Source: Planosporangium spinosum (lineage in GTDB: Bacteria > Actinomycetota > Actinomycetes > Mycobacteriales > Micromonosporaceae). Taken from it: a stretch of DNA of 64,000 bases. The notes beneath the pieces are model-generated. The model worked only from the letters and a program-made list of their open reading frames with translations. It did not search any database and had not been told where the DNA came from. Below are positions 1 through 8,532 of this stretch, in pieces. Numbering within the stretch: position 1 is the stretch's first letter; every line of letters starts with the position of its first letter. The position numbers and the translations under genes were made by a program. The stretch covers positions 1-64,000 of the forward strand of contig NZ_JBLYUB010000011.1 of the NCBI RefSeq assembly GCF_049999945.1. The letters run 5' to 3'.

Positions 1-30
1 GCCCCCCCGCCGTGGGGTTCTACCCGATGG

Positions 31-1842
31 TCACTTCGCGCTCGACCGCAGCGCGATGCCCTTCAGGAAGGTGTCACCGATCTTCGACGGGTCGGGGACG
101 AGGAACGTACCGCCACCGGTGGTGTCGGTGATCCGCTTCAGCGCCGGCTCACCCACGCTGGTACCGATACCCATCATGATGACCTGGATGGGCCGGTTCG
201 GGTCCATCGTCTTCTTCAGCTCGTCGATGAGCTGGTCGAGGTTCAGGCCACCGGCCGGGTCGTCGTTCTCACCGTCGGTCATGATCAGCAGCGAGTTGAC
301 CCGGCTGGGGTCCCAGTTGGTCTGGACCGCCTTGTACCCGGCGAGCACCGTGTCGTAGAGACCGGTGGAGCCGTTCTTGTTGGGCTGGATGCCGCTGAGC
401 GCGGCCAGGGTCTGCTGGCGCTGGTTGGCCAGCAGGCCGATCGGTACGAGCTCCTTGTAGTCGTTTGGCCCGTCCATCAGCGTCGAGAACGTCCAGATGC
501 CGAGCGCCCAGGAGTCGTCGAACAGGGCGACGCCCCGCTTGGCGGACTCCACCGTCACCTGCTCTCGGGTCGCGTTACCGGCGGTCGGCACCGGCTCGGC
601 CATCGAGCCCGACACGTCGATGACCGCGAGCATCCGGCCGGGCAGCGTGACGGCCGACCATGTGGACAGCACCTTGTCGACGGACTGCGGGTCGGGAAGC
701 TCGGGCGCCGGCGACGGCGTCAGCGGTGCGCCCTTGGTAGCGGCGAACCCGTTGCCCGCGCTGCCGTCGGCGGCCCGCAGGCCGGCCTGGGCCAGCCGGT
801 CCCGGTACGCGTCACCGGCCAGCGTGACCAGCAGAGCCCGCGCGGCCTCCGACTGGCCGGGCGACACGCCGGGCATCACCGCGAACGGGTAGTCCATCGG
901 CATCGGGGCCGGCTCGATGTACAGCGCGGCCAGCGGTACCGGCGGCTGCCCGCTGTTGTAGTTGATGACCGCCTGCTCCGACAGCGGGGCGGCACCGAGG
1001 CTGCTGGTCAGCGACGCGGCGTCGGTCGCCCGGGGGAACTTCGCCACCAGGTCTTCACGCAGCGCCGACCGGCCGGTGGCCAGGGCCCGCAGCGCGGCAA
1101 CCGTCGTGGCCTGGCCGTTGGCGCCACCGGCGCTGCCGGCCGCGCCGGCGAGCGCGAGCAGGCCGTTCGTGCCGGACGCGTCGCGGGCCGGATCGACGAT
1201 CCCGGTCCGCATCTTGGCGTCGGCGGTCAGCTTCGGCAGCAGGTCCGCCCAGGTGAGCTTCTTGTTCGGCCAGCCGAGCGTCGCCGCGAGCGGCTGCGGC
1301 ATCGCGAGCACGACGGGGCTGCGACCGACGGACTGCGCGTCGGCCGGCACCCAGTCCTGACCGCCGCTGGCACGCAGCCGCTGCAGCCAGACACTCGAGT
1401 CGGGGATCCAGACGTCGGGGACCCTCGTCTTGCCGCTGGCCTGTCCGACGCCGCCGAGGATGGACTTGTGCTGCCCGGCGATCGCCGCTGCGACGTCGGC
1501 GGGCTCCATGGCGGCCACGTCGACCGCCACGCACTTGCCGTTGACCGTCGGCTTGGTCTCAAGCCACTGGTTGGCGGTGCTCTGCACCACCGGGGCGATT
1601 TCGCGCGCGGCCCCGACCGACAGGCGCACCGTGTCGGAACAGGACGGCGACGCGAACAGGCGATATCCGCCCCAGCTCGCCACGATGATGGCCAGCACGG
1701 AGGCGGCAGCGGCTACGGTCCGCAGTCCGCCGGATGTACGTCGACCGCCAGCATTCGGCATTGGCGCGCCGATGCGGCTCGGGTTTCTATGGCGACCTCC
1801 CACGGCTACCCAATGTCCCCGAGTAGACGTGGCGCGCACCAT
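31..1842 (-). CDS. Solute-binding / von Willebrand factor A fusion protein
   Basis: A 603-residue exported protein. A basic N-terminus is followed by one hydrophobic segment at about residues 43-64. Next comes an ABC solute-binding-like region (about 70-360, with PDVWIPDSSVWLQRL). The C-terminal half is a VWA domain whose MIDAS motif DVSGSMAEP starts at D409, followed by TDGEND. The combination suggests a membrane-anchored extracellular ligand or metal-dependent adhesion protein; the substrate is unknown. The start is uncertain. ATG at 1842 has no clear ribosome site. GTG at 1803 would begin VGGRHRNP, and ATG at 1761 is also in frame. It is monocistronic, with about 275 bp of untranslated DNA upstream. 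Confidence 0.82.
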   Translation of the reverse strand: MVRATSTRGHWVAVGGRHRNPSRIGAPMPNAGGRRTSGGLRTVAAAASVLAIIVASWGGYRLFASPSCSDTVRLSVGAAREIAPVVQSTANQWLETKPTVNGKCVAVDVAAMEPADVAAAIAGQHKSILGGVGQASGKTRVPDVWIPDSSVWLQRLRASGGQDWVPADAQSVGRSPVVLAMPQPLAATLGWPNKKLTWADLLPKLTADAKMRTGIVDPARDASGTNGLLALAGAAGSAGGANGQATTVAALRALATGRSALREDLVAKFPRATDAASLTSSLGAAPLSEQAVINYNSGQPPVPLAALYIEPAPMPMDYPFAVMPGVSPGQSEAARALLVTLAGDAYRDRLAQAGLRAADGSAGNGFAATKGAPLTPSPAPELPDPQSVDKVLSTWSAVTLPGRMLAVIDVSGSMAEPVPTAGNATREQVTVESAKRGVALFDDSWALGIWTFSTLMDGPNDYKELVPIGLLANQRQQTLAALSGIQPNKNGSTGLYDTVLAGYKAVQTNWDPSRVNSLLIMTDGENDDPAGGLNLDQLIDELKKTMDPNRPIQVIMMGIGTSVGEPALKRITDTTGGGTFLVPDPSKIGDTFLKGIALRSSAK

Positions 1843-2118
1843 GTACGTTCAGTCAAAGTTACCGCCGAGAAACAGAGGGGTGGGCGGCCCAGTCTACGCA
1901 CAGAAATGGCTCAATAGGCCAATTGCAATGCGTTACCGTATCAATACGATTACGCAGAGCAACCAGCACTCAGTCTGCACCGCGGCCCGGTTCACCCATT
2001 TTTGTCACGCGATGAAAAGTACTCGAGAGTCTTCCCGCCCACCGGAACCGCCCGCATACCGACACACCCGGCCACGGTAGTGATCTATGTCACTACCAAT
2101 CTGACGCCGATAGGCCGG

Positions 2119-2865
2119 TCACCACCAGCCGCCGGTCATCTCCCGTACCAACAACCAGCCACCGAAAAGCAGCGCCGCGACCGCACCGAGCCAGAAGAAG
2201 GCCACCCAGAACAGGCCGGGTAGCCGGGTCAGACGGGCCAACTGGTCGGCGTCGGAGTTGGGCAGCCGACCACGGCGGCGCATCCGCTGGAGCTCGACGA
2301 CCGGCCGAACCCCGCCGACCAGCAGCAGCCACACCGCGAAGTACGCGAACGCCGCCTGGGTCTGGGCCGAGCCGAACCACGACACCGCGAAGACGACACC
2401 GATCGTGGTGACGACCGAGACGACCCCGAACACGTTGCGGATCATCAGCAGCATCGCCGCCAGTACCACCAGCGCCGCCCACAGCATCAGCGTGATCCGG
2501 CCGCCGCTGAGCAGGCCGGCGCCCACCAGCCCCAGCATCGACGGGGCCAGATAGCCGGCCATTCCGGTGGCGACCATGCCGGGCCCGGTCGGCCGCCCCG
2601 CGGACACGGTCAGCCCCGAGGTGTCGGAGTGCAACCGGATGCCGGCCAGCCGCCGGCCGGTGAGCAGCGCCGTCAGCGCGTGGCCGCCCTCATGGGCGAT
2701 CGTGACGACGTGGCGCGAGACCCGCCAGATCCGATACGGACCGACGGCGGCCAGTGCCAGCACGGCGGCGCCCACCACGACGAGGCGCGGCGGTGCCGGT
2801 TGCGAGCCGACCAGCCGGTTCCACAGATCGGTCAACGACGACACAGGCACGCCGTAGCTAACCAC
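2119..2865 (-). CDS. M50-like membrane metallopeptidase
   Basis: A 248-residue polytopic membrane protein. The zinc-binding motif HEGGH (H58, E59, H62) sits at the end of the second hydrophobic stretch, followed by several more membrane helices. This matches the small M50B-like family common in actinobacteria. The position implies intramembrane proteolysis, but no substrate or partner is encoded next to it. GTG at 2865 is taken as the start; GTGs at 2850 and 2844 are alternatives. A second conserved Asp expected in true site-2 proteases was not identified by eye, so catalytic activity is inferred from the HExxH alone. Confidence 0.75.
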   Translation of the reverse strand: MVSYGVPVSSLTDLWNRLVGSQPAPPRLVVVGAAVLALAAVGPYRIWRVSRHVVTIAHEGGHALTALLTGRRLAGIRLHSDTSGLTVSAGRPTGPGMVATGMAGYLAPSMLGLVGAGLLSGGRITLMLWAALVVLAAMLLMIRNVFGVVSVVTTIGVVFAVSWFGSAQTQAAFAYFAVWLLLVGGVRPVVELQRMRRRGRLPNSDADQLARLTRLPGLFWVAFFWLGAVAALLFGGWLLVREMTGGWW

Positions 2866-2907
2866 GTCCGGACAACCGGGGAGGACGGCGGAGGTCCGGT
2901 GGTGACC

Positions 2908-3840
2908 TCAGACGCGCATGTGCAGGCGGACCGTCGTGCTCGCCGCGTCGGTGTGCACCCGCACCAGGTCACACAGGAGATTGACCAGCAGCAGGCCGCG
3001 GCCGTGCTCGGCGTCCGGATCCGGCGGGATCCGGCCGGCCAGCGGGTCGGTGAGGTGCCCCGGGTCGGACACCTCGCAGACGACCTGGCCGCGCTCCTGC
3101 CAGATCCGCAGCGTGCCCGGACCGCCGCCGTGGATGACGGCGTTCGTGGCGACCTCGTTGACCGACACCTCCAGATCCGCGATCCGGTTGCCCGCCAGTC
3201 CCGCCCGGCCGGCGTGCTCGCCGATGAACCGGCGGACCGCCGGCAGGTCGTCGGCGTCGAAGACGAGCGTCGCCGGTACCCCACCGGGGTCGGGCAGCGG
3301 CCGGTTGAACGCGGCGACGACGGCGTGCGGGTTCGCGTACGCCGTACTGGGACGTTGTCCGTCCACGGACGCGATCACCGGATGGGTACGTTCGGCGTCG
3401 GCGAAGACCGTCGCGGCCAGCCGGCGGGCGTCGTACGGGCACAGGATCATCGCGTCCGTCTCGGCGAACGCCAGGTTGATCAGGGCTTCGTGCAGGACGC
3501 AGGCCGGGTACTCGGCGGCCGAGCGGCCGGCCCAGATCGGCTCCCCGACGATGCGGACCCGCCCGGGCGCGTGCCGGCTGACGAACGCGTGCAGCACGCC
3601 GGGGATGATGCGGCCGGGGTTGCGGCCGGCGTCGGTCATGTCCAGGAACCGGACCCGCTCGGCGGCCGGGCCGAGCGCCGACCGGAGCGGCCCGGTGGTG
3701 GCCGGCGGCGCGGCGACGAGGACCGGCTCGTCCGCGTTCAGCCCGTCCTGCACGAAGGGAACGGTGCAGGTGAGCAGCTCATCTGACGAGCGGTAGACCA
3801 ACGCCTGGTGCCACAGCGACGGTGGCGTGGCGGCGCTCAT
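2908..3840 (-). CDS. MEDS-domain anti-sigma/ATPase regulator
   Basis: 310 residues in two parts. Residues ~8-180 resemble the MEDS (DcmR) sensory domain: LVYRSSDELL at the N-terminus, then GRVRIVGEPIW and CPYDARRL. Residues ~200-310 form a GHKL ATPase of the RsbW/anti-sigma type with the N-box EVSVNEVATNAVIHGG and the lid DPGHLTDPLAG followed by GRGLLLVNLL. No DHp histidine is visible, so it is more likely a switch kinase or anti-sigma factor than a two-component kinase. Such proteins act in the cytoplasm in partner-switching stress pathways. No STAS antagonist or sigma factor lies nearby, so the partner is unknown. Confidence 0.82.
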   Translation of the reverse strand: MSAATPPSLWHQALVYRSSDELLTCTVPFVQDGLNADEPVLVAAPPATTGPLRSALGPAAERVRFLDMTDAGRNPGRIIPGVLHAFVSRHAPGRVRIVGEPIWAGRSAAEYPACVLHEALINLAFAETDAMILCPYDARRLAATVFADAERTHPVIASVDGQRPSTAYANPHAVVAAFNRPLPDPGGVPATLVFDADDLPAVRRFIGEHAGRAGLAGNRIADLEVSVNEVATNAVIHGGGPGTLRIWQERGQVVCEVSDPGHLTDPLAGRIPPDPDAEHGRGLLLVNLLCDLVRVHTDAASTTVRLHMRV

Positions 3841-3943
3841 GCCGTATCCACGTCACGGATGCGCCCGTCATGGCTCAACACCGCTCGAGACCCCCCTCGG
3901 CGAGGAGATTACGCCGACGGGAGGCCATCGACTACCTCTGCGG

Positions 3944-4894
3944 TCAGGTTGAGGAATGTCGGTCGGATTCCGGCACGAGAGTGATCTCGACGTCACCGAT
4001 CGCCTCGGCGGCACACAGGTCCGCCCGCAGCGCGTACGCGCGCTCCACGACGACCTCGGCTGGCAGCCGGCTCATCTCGGCGACCGGCAGCAGCTGGGCC
4101 GTGACCAGCAACCGGCCTGGTCCGATGTAGACGGCGGTCAGCTTCTCGATCCGGCGCACCCAGGTCTCCTCCCCGATCCGGGCGCGCAGCCGGTCCAGCA
4201 CGTCCGGCGGGGCGGACTGGTCGATGAGCAGGGTCGCCGACCGGTGGACGATCAGGTAGGCCACGGCGACGAGCAGTACACCGATGAGGATGCCGGCCCC
4301 GGCGTCCCAGACCGCCCATCCGGTGAGCCAGTGCAGGGCGATCGCGGCCAGCGCGAGCGCGATCCCGACGAGCGCGGCGCTGTCCTCCAGCAGGACCGTC
4401 GCGGCGGTGGGATCGGAGGCCCGGCGCAGGTGCTCGCCGATGGAGCGCCGGCGCGCCCGCGCCTCCTCACGCAGTTGTGCCCGCGCGGTACGCCAGGACA
4501 CGGCCTCGAGCACGAACGACACCACGAGAACGGCGATCCCGACGGGTACGTCCGTCAGTGGCTTCGGGTGCAGCAGGGCTTCGACGCCCTCGACGATCGA
4601 GAAGAGGCCGCCGATGACGAAGATGCCGATGGCCGCCAGCAGCGTCCAGAACCAGCGCTCCTGCCCGTACCCGTAGGGATGGCGGTCGTCGGCCGGCCGT
4701 CCGGACCGCCGCAGTCCCACGTACAGCAGGATCTCGTTGCCGGTGTCGGCGAGCGAGTGCGCGGTCTCGGCCCACAGCGCCACCGAGCCGGTGAACGCCG
4801 CCGCGACGCCTTTCGCCACCGCGATCGCGAGGTTGACCAGGACGGCGACGACGACCGTGCGCGTGCTCGACTCCGCGGTGCCCGGTTCGGACAT
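3944..4894 (-). CDS. Cation diffusion facilitator family transporter
   Basis: 316 residues with the CDF signature GSVALWAETAHSLADTGNE at about 36-54 (H46 and D50 metal ligands) and the HPYGYGQERWFW motif after TM2. About six membrane helices are followed by a C-terminal cytoplasmic domain from ~residue 220. CDF proteins export Zn2+, Co2+, Fe2+ or Cd2+ by proton antiport; the metal cannot be read from the sequence. It starts with ATG at 4894. It is transcribed away from the chitosanase gene across a 234-bp divergent spacer. Confidence 0.9.
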   Translation of the reverse strand: MSEPGTAESSTRTVVVAVLVNLAIAVAKGVAAAFTGSVALWAETAHSLADTGNEILLYVGLRRSGRPADDRHPYGYGQERWFWTLLAAIGIFVIGGLFSIVEGVEALLHPKPLTDVPVGIAVLVVSFVLEAVSWRTARAQLREEARARRRSIGEHLRRASDPTAATVLLEDSAALVGIALALAAIALHWLTGWAVWDAGAGILIGVLLVAVAYLIVHRSATLLIDQSAPPDVLDRLRARIGEETWVRRIEKLTAVYIGPGRLLVTAQLLPVAEMSRLPAEVVVERAYALRADLCAAEAIGDVEITLVPESDRHSST

Positions 4895-5128
4895 GATCGG
4901 AGTCTTTCACGCCGATGGTCACCGTGACCACGTACGAACCCGGGCGAGGGTGGACCGGCGTTCGCTCAGGGCGCCGGGCACACGTCATTGCCGCTGACGA
5001 CCCGCCCGAACTTCCGAGCACCTCCGTGGGAACAGCGGTTGACGTGGGCTTATCGACAGTCGTAAATTGACCTGCGCCGGCAATAGGAAATCATCTTAAC
5101 AATCCCTGAGGCGCATCTGGAGGTCCAC

Positions 5129-5803
5129 ATGCGACGACTGCGACTGGCGCTCGCAACGCTCGGCGTACTGGCGCTGCCGTTGATCGCCACCACCGCACAC
5201 GCGTCGGTCACCCCGCAGGCCGCACCCACCGCCGCCCAACTGCTGGCCAAGGCCAACTCCTGCTCGGTCGTCTCGAAGAGCAAGTACAAGACCGACAGCG
5301 ACGTCAGTTCGGCAACGGTCAACATCTGCAAGTCCGGCACGGCGTACTTCTGGAAGGCCGACATGGACATCGACTGCGACGGGATCACCACGAGCAACTG
5401 CAACAAGAGCAAGGATCCCTGGTACCAGCCCCAGACGTCGTTCCAGACCTCGAAGGGCAAGTCCTTCCAGGCGGACAAGACGCACTACTTCGTGATCCCG
5501 CTGCCCAGTTCCCGGTTCAGCTACTCCAGCGCCGGCATCAAGCCCGGCACCGTCGCCGCGGTGATCTACAACAACAAGGTCGTCTACGCCGTCTTCGCCG
5601 ACGAGGGACCCAACGACATCATCGGCGAGGCGTCCTACGCCACCGCTCGGGACCTGGGCATCAACCCCGACCCGGCGAACGGCGGCGTCGACTCCGGGGT
5701 GACGTACATCGTCTTCACGGGCAACGTCCCCAGCCCGGTCGAGGACAACAACGCCATCACCGCCAAGGGCGAAGCCGCCGCGACCGCCTGGCTCAACGGC
5801 TGA
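5129..5803 (+). CDS. Secreted GH75-family chitosanase
   Basis: 224 residues. A Sec signal peptide (RRLRL, then a hydrophobic core to TTAHA at ~25) precedes one catalytic domain. The family GH75 motifs are present: DMDIDCDG at 78-85, VIYNNKVVYAVFADEGP and IIGEASYA. D158 and E167 have the nine-residue spacing of the known GH75 catalytic Asp/Glu pair. It should hydrolyse chitosan endolytically outside the cell. A TGGAGG ribosome site lies six to eight bases before ATG. TTGACC at 5067 is a possible -35. It is a single gene, and its 3' end faces the nitronate monooxygenase gene across a paired-palindrome element. Confidence 0.9.
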   Translation: MRRLRLALATLGVLALPLIATTAHASVTPQAAPTAAQLLAKANSCSVVSKSKYKTDSDVSSATVNICKSGTAYFWKADMDIDCDGITTSNCNKSKDPWYQPQTSFQTSKGKSFQADKTHYFVIPLPSSRFSYSSAGIKPGTVAAVIYNNKVVYAVFADEGPNDIIGEASYATARDLGINPDPANGGVDSGVTYIVFTGNVPSPVEDNNAITAKGEAAATAWLNG

Positions 5804-5820
5804 GCGATCGATACCCGACC

Positions 5821-5900
5821 ATGATCGTGGCAACTTCCGGGAAGTTGTGGTCTCCAACGCTGCTGAGACGACAACTTCCCGGAAGTTGTGCCGACCTTGG
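5821..5900. repeat. Paired-palindrome intergenic element, copy 1
   Basis: Two palindromes, CAACTTCCGGGAAGTTG (5831-5847) and ACAACTTCCCGGAAGTTGT (5871-5889), are arranged with inverted flanks (GATCGTGG on the left, CGACCTTGG on the right) so the whole 80 bp can also fold on itself. The element sits between the convergent ends of the chitosanase and nitronate monooxygenase genes. Related copies are at 23312 and 40804. It could be a bidirectional terminator or REP-like element. Confidence 0.8.
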
Positions 5901-5953
5901 ACGGCCGCGCCGGACTCTCGGGTGAACCGGCGTTCTCGAGTGAACCGGCGTTC

Positions 5954-6997
5954 TCACGTGAACCGGCGGGCCAGCTCCCCGATCGTGGCGGCCGCCCCGG
6001 TGGTGATCCATTCGACCAGTTCCGCCGCCGGCAGCTCCCGGGAGAGCGCGTGCGCCTGCCCGGCCCACAGGTTCAGCACCGAGGGATCGCCGGCGGCACG
6101 GGCCGCCGCCCGTAGCGGCGCGGTCACGTAGTGGACATGCGGGTACGCGCTCGGGGCGGCGCTGTCGTGGGTGCGCATGAACTCGTTGACCACGCCGCGG
6201 GCGCGCCGACCGGTGAACGCCCGGGTCAGCGCGGTGTCGCCGGCACCCGCCACCGCCGCCCGGTGCGCGTCCGAGGTACCCGCTTCGGGGCTGCGCAGGA
6301 ACGCGGTGCCGAGCGCCGCGGCCGAGGCCCCGGCGGCGAGGACCGCGGCGAGCGCCGGCCCGTCGGCGACCCCGCCCGCGGCGACCATGGGCAGCCGGGT
6401 GCGCTCGGCCACCAGTCGCAGCAGCGGCAGGAGCGCGTACTCGTCGGTGTCGTCGACGCCGCCGCGGTGCGCCCCCGCCTCCATACCCTGCACCACGAGC
6501 GCGTCGACGCTGACCTCGTCGGCGGCGGTCGCGGCGACCGGGTGCGAGACCGTCACCCAGACCTCGCTGCCCCGGGCGTGCAGCGCGTCGACCACGTCGG
6601 CCGTGGGTACCCCGAAGGCGAAGGACACCACCGGTACGGGGTCGGCCAGCAGCAGGTCCAGCTTCTCCGCGTACCGGTCGTCCCCACCGACCGGGGCGCC
6701 GAGCACCACGCCCCACCTGCGGGCGATCGGGGCGAGGCGCTCGGAGTACGCGGCGACGGCGGCGAGGTCGGCCGGCGGCGCCACCGGGGCGAACAGGTTC
6801 ACGCCGAACGGTCGCCCGGTCAGCCGCCGGGTCTCGGCGATGTCCTCGGCCAGCCGCTGCGGCGTCAGGTACGCGCCGGCCAGGAAGCCGAACCCGCCGG
6901 CTTCGGACACGGCGGCGGCGAGCGCCGGGGTGGACGGGCCGCCGCCCATCGGCGCGGCGATGACCGGACGGCGCAGGCCGGCGAGGACGGCGCTCAT
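5954..6997 (-). CDS. Nitronate monooxygenase (2-nitropropane dioxygenase family)
   Basis: 347 residues forming an FMN-dependent TIM barrel: RRPVIAAPMGGGPSTPALA at the N-terminus, QGMEAGAHRGG mid-protein, and the phosphate-binding VAAGGVADG with ALGTAFLRS near the C-terminus. Family enzymes oxidise alkyl nitronates such as propionate-3-nitronate to carbonyl compounds. The start is ATG at 6997, overlapping the TGA of the upstream SCO6745-family gene by four bases (ATGA). The two are therefore translationally coupled and probably share a promoter. An upstream extension of the open frame to 7306 lies inside the other gene and is rejected. Confidence 0.87.
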   Translation of the reverse strand: MSAVLAGLRRPVIAAPMGGGPSTPALAAAVSEAGGFGFLAGAYLTPQRLAEDIAETRRLTGRPFGVNLFAPVAPPADLAAVAAYSERLAPIARRWGVVLGAPVGGDDRYAEKLDLLLADPVPVVSFAFGVPTADVVDALHARGSEVWVTVSHPVAATAADEVSVDALVVQGMEAGAHRGGVDDTDEYALLPLLRLVAERTRLPMVAAGGVADGPALAAVLAAGASAAALGTAFLRSPEAGTSDAHRAAVAGAGDTALTRAFTGRRARGVVNEFMRTHDSAAPSAYPHVHYVTAPLRAAARAAGDPSVLNLWAGQAHALSRELPAAELVEWITTGAAATIGELARRFT

Positions 6998-7836
6998 GCC
7001 GCCGTACCCGTCGTGGGCAGCCCGATCGGGGTGTCGGCCGGCAGCGCGGCCCGGCACGCCGCCGCGATCGGTTCGAGCAGGACCCGTACCCGGTCGACGT
7101 CGACGGCTTCCCACGGCGCGGCCGCGGCCCGGTCGGTGGCCGCCTCGATGTCGCGGTGGGCGGCGAGCGCGGTCGGTGTCGGCCGGCCGTCGGCGTCGAG
7201 CCAGCCCCGCTCGGTCAGGCGCCGGGCCGCGGCGTCCCACTCCTCGTCGGTCCAGCCCCGGGCGGGCTGGACCACCGCCCGCGACATGTCGTACGCCGCC
7301 CGCCACGCGAGTGCCTCGCGCGGCCCCACCCCGGCGGCGACGAGCGCGGCCACGTGCCCGTCGCCGCGGTGCTCACGCAGGGTGGTGGCGGCCTGCCAGA
7401 GTCGGGCGAGCGGCTGCCCGGGTACGGGTAGCGCCGCGTTCGCCGCGCCCAGCACCCGCCCGGCGGGCTCCACCCGGGCGGCGGCGGCCGCCAGCAGGTC
7501 GGCGGCCTCGGCGACGGCGTCGGCCGGCTGGTCGGCCAGCAGCCGGGCCAGCGCCGCGGTGGAGCCGTCGATGCGGGCCCGGAGCACCCGCTCGGGGGTG
7601 GCCCGCCGCCACACGTCGGGTAGCGCACGGGTCACCATCGCGGGCGCGAAGGTGTAGAAGGCGGCGATCACCGGCGCGGCGCCGACCTCGCCCAGCGGCG
7701 CCGCCCGGCCGGCGAAGTACCCGCGCCAGAAGCCCTTCAGTCCGGCCTCCTGGAACGCCGCCAGCGACTCCGGGGTGAAGTACGTGACGGCGTGGATCGG
7801 CTCGTACAGCGTCCACATCAGCCGGGCATCGTTCAT
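6994..7836 (-). CDS. SCO6745/SalK-family helical protein
   Basis: 280 residues, entirely predicted helical. It begins ARLMWTLYEPIHAVTYFTPES, the hallmark N-terminus of the actinobacterial SCO6745 (SalK) family, and carries the late motif AYDMSRAVVQPARGWTDEEW. The family has a winged-helix-like second domain, but its biochemical role is unknown to me. It is coupled by a four-base overlap to nitronate monooxygenase, so it may act on the same substrate or regulate that enzyme; this is context inference only. Confidence 0.8.
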   Translation of the reverse strand: MNDARLMWTLYEPIHAVTYFTPESLAAFQEAGLKGFWRGYFAGRAAPLGEVGAAPVIAAFYTFAPAMVTRALPDVWRRATPERVLRARIDGSTAALARLLADQPADAVAEAADLLAAAAARVEPAGRVLGAANAALPVPGQPLARLWQAATTLREHRGDGHVAALVAAGVGPREALAWRAAYDMSRAVVQPARGWTDEEWDAAARRLTERGWLDADGRPTPTALAAHRDIEAATDRAAAAPWEAVDVDRVRVLLEPIAAACRAALPADTPIGLPTTGTAA

Positions 7837-7881
7837 CTCCGCAGCGTAGCCACGATCACGGAGGTTGTTCGGTGACCCGGG

Positions 7882-8418
7882 TCACGAAAGGGCGTCCGCG
7901 AGCGCGGGGCGGCCGGTCGCCTTGCGTAGCTGGCCGCGCAGCGCCCCGCCGGGGAACTCGGCATTGTGCAGATTGGTGTAGAAGGCGCCGGGATCGGCGG
8001 TCAACGAGTCGAGCAGCGCCGGGTCGTCCACGGTCACGGTGCCCGCGACCGCATTCAGCGTGGCGGGCAGCGGCCCGAACATCAGCACCTTCAGCGGGCC
8101 GTTGACGCCGGCCGCACCGAGGTGGAGGTGGCCCGCGGTCGGTGCGCCGATCCCGGTCCACCTGATGGCGAACGAGATCTGGTTTCCCTCGATCCGCAGG
8201 ACCTCGACGGCCCGGCCGTCCGGGTCACCCACCGCCGGGGTGCCGGGCGCCCCGGGTACTTCACTGCTGCCGTCGAGGGTGGCGACGAGGTACGTCACCT
8301 CGCTCGTCGGCCGCTGGGAACGAGGGCCATGTGCCGAGGCGGCGGCCGGGACGGCAAGACCGGCCGCGGTGGTGACGGCGAGAGCCAGGGCGAGACGGGA
8401 ACGTACGGTACGAGACAT
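7882..8418 (-). CDS. Secreted CHRD-domain protein
   Basis: 178 residues. A signal peptide (SRTVRSRLALALAV to AASAHG, ~28) is followed by one CHRD domain: YLVATLDGSSEVPG, then HLHLGAAGVNGPL and FYTNLHNAEFPGGALRGQL. CHRD domains occur in chordin and in many secreted bacterial proteins of unknown function. The start is ATG at 8418 because GGGAG lies eight bases upstream. An in-frame codon at 8493 would put a non-signal leader before the signal peptide. It is monocistronic. Confidence 0.85.
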   Translation of the reverse strand: MSRTVRSRLALALAVTTAAGLAVPAAASAHGPRSQRPTSEVTYLVATLDGSSEVPGAPGTPAVGDPDGRAVEVLRIEGNQISFAIRWTGIGAPTAGHLHLGAAGVNGPLKVLMFGPLPATLNAVAGTVTVDDPALLDSLTADPGAFYTNLHNAEFPGGALRGQLRKATGRPALADALS

Positions 8419-8532
8419 GCGAGCACTCCCGGTGTGGCCGGCGCCTCGTGCGCCGTGGACGCCTGACACGGTCACCACTGCCGGGCGGTTCAAACACCGA
8501 CCGTTTCCACTGTGGATTAACGGATTGACCGA

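Noticed and set aside
6131..7778. Two 500-codon plus-strand frames over the nitronate monooxygenase region
   Set aside because: Low-complexity Arg/Ala/Pro translation typical of antisense shadows; real genes are on the minus strand.
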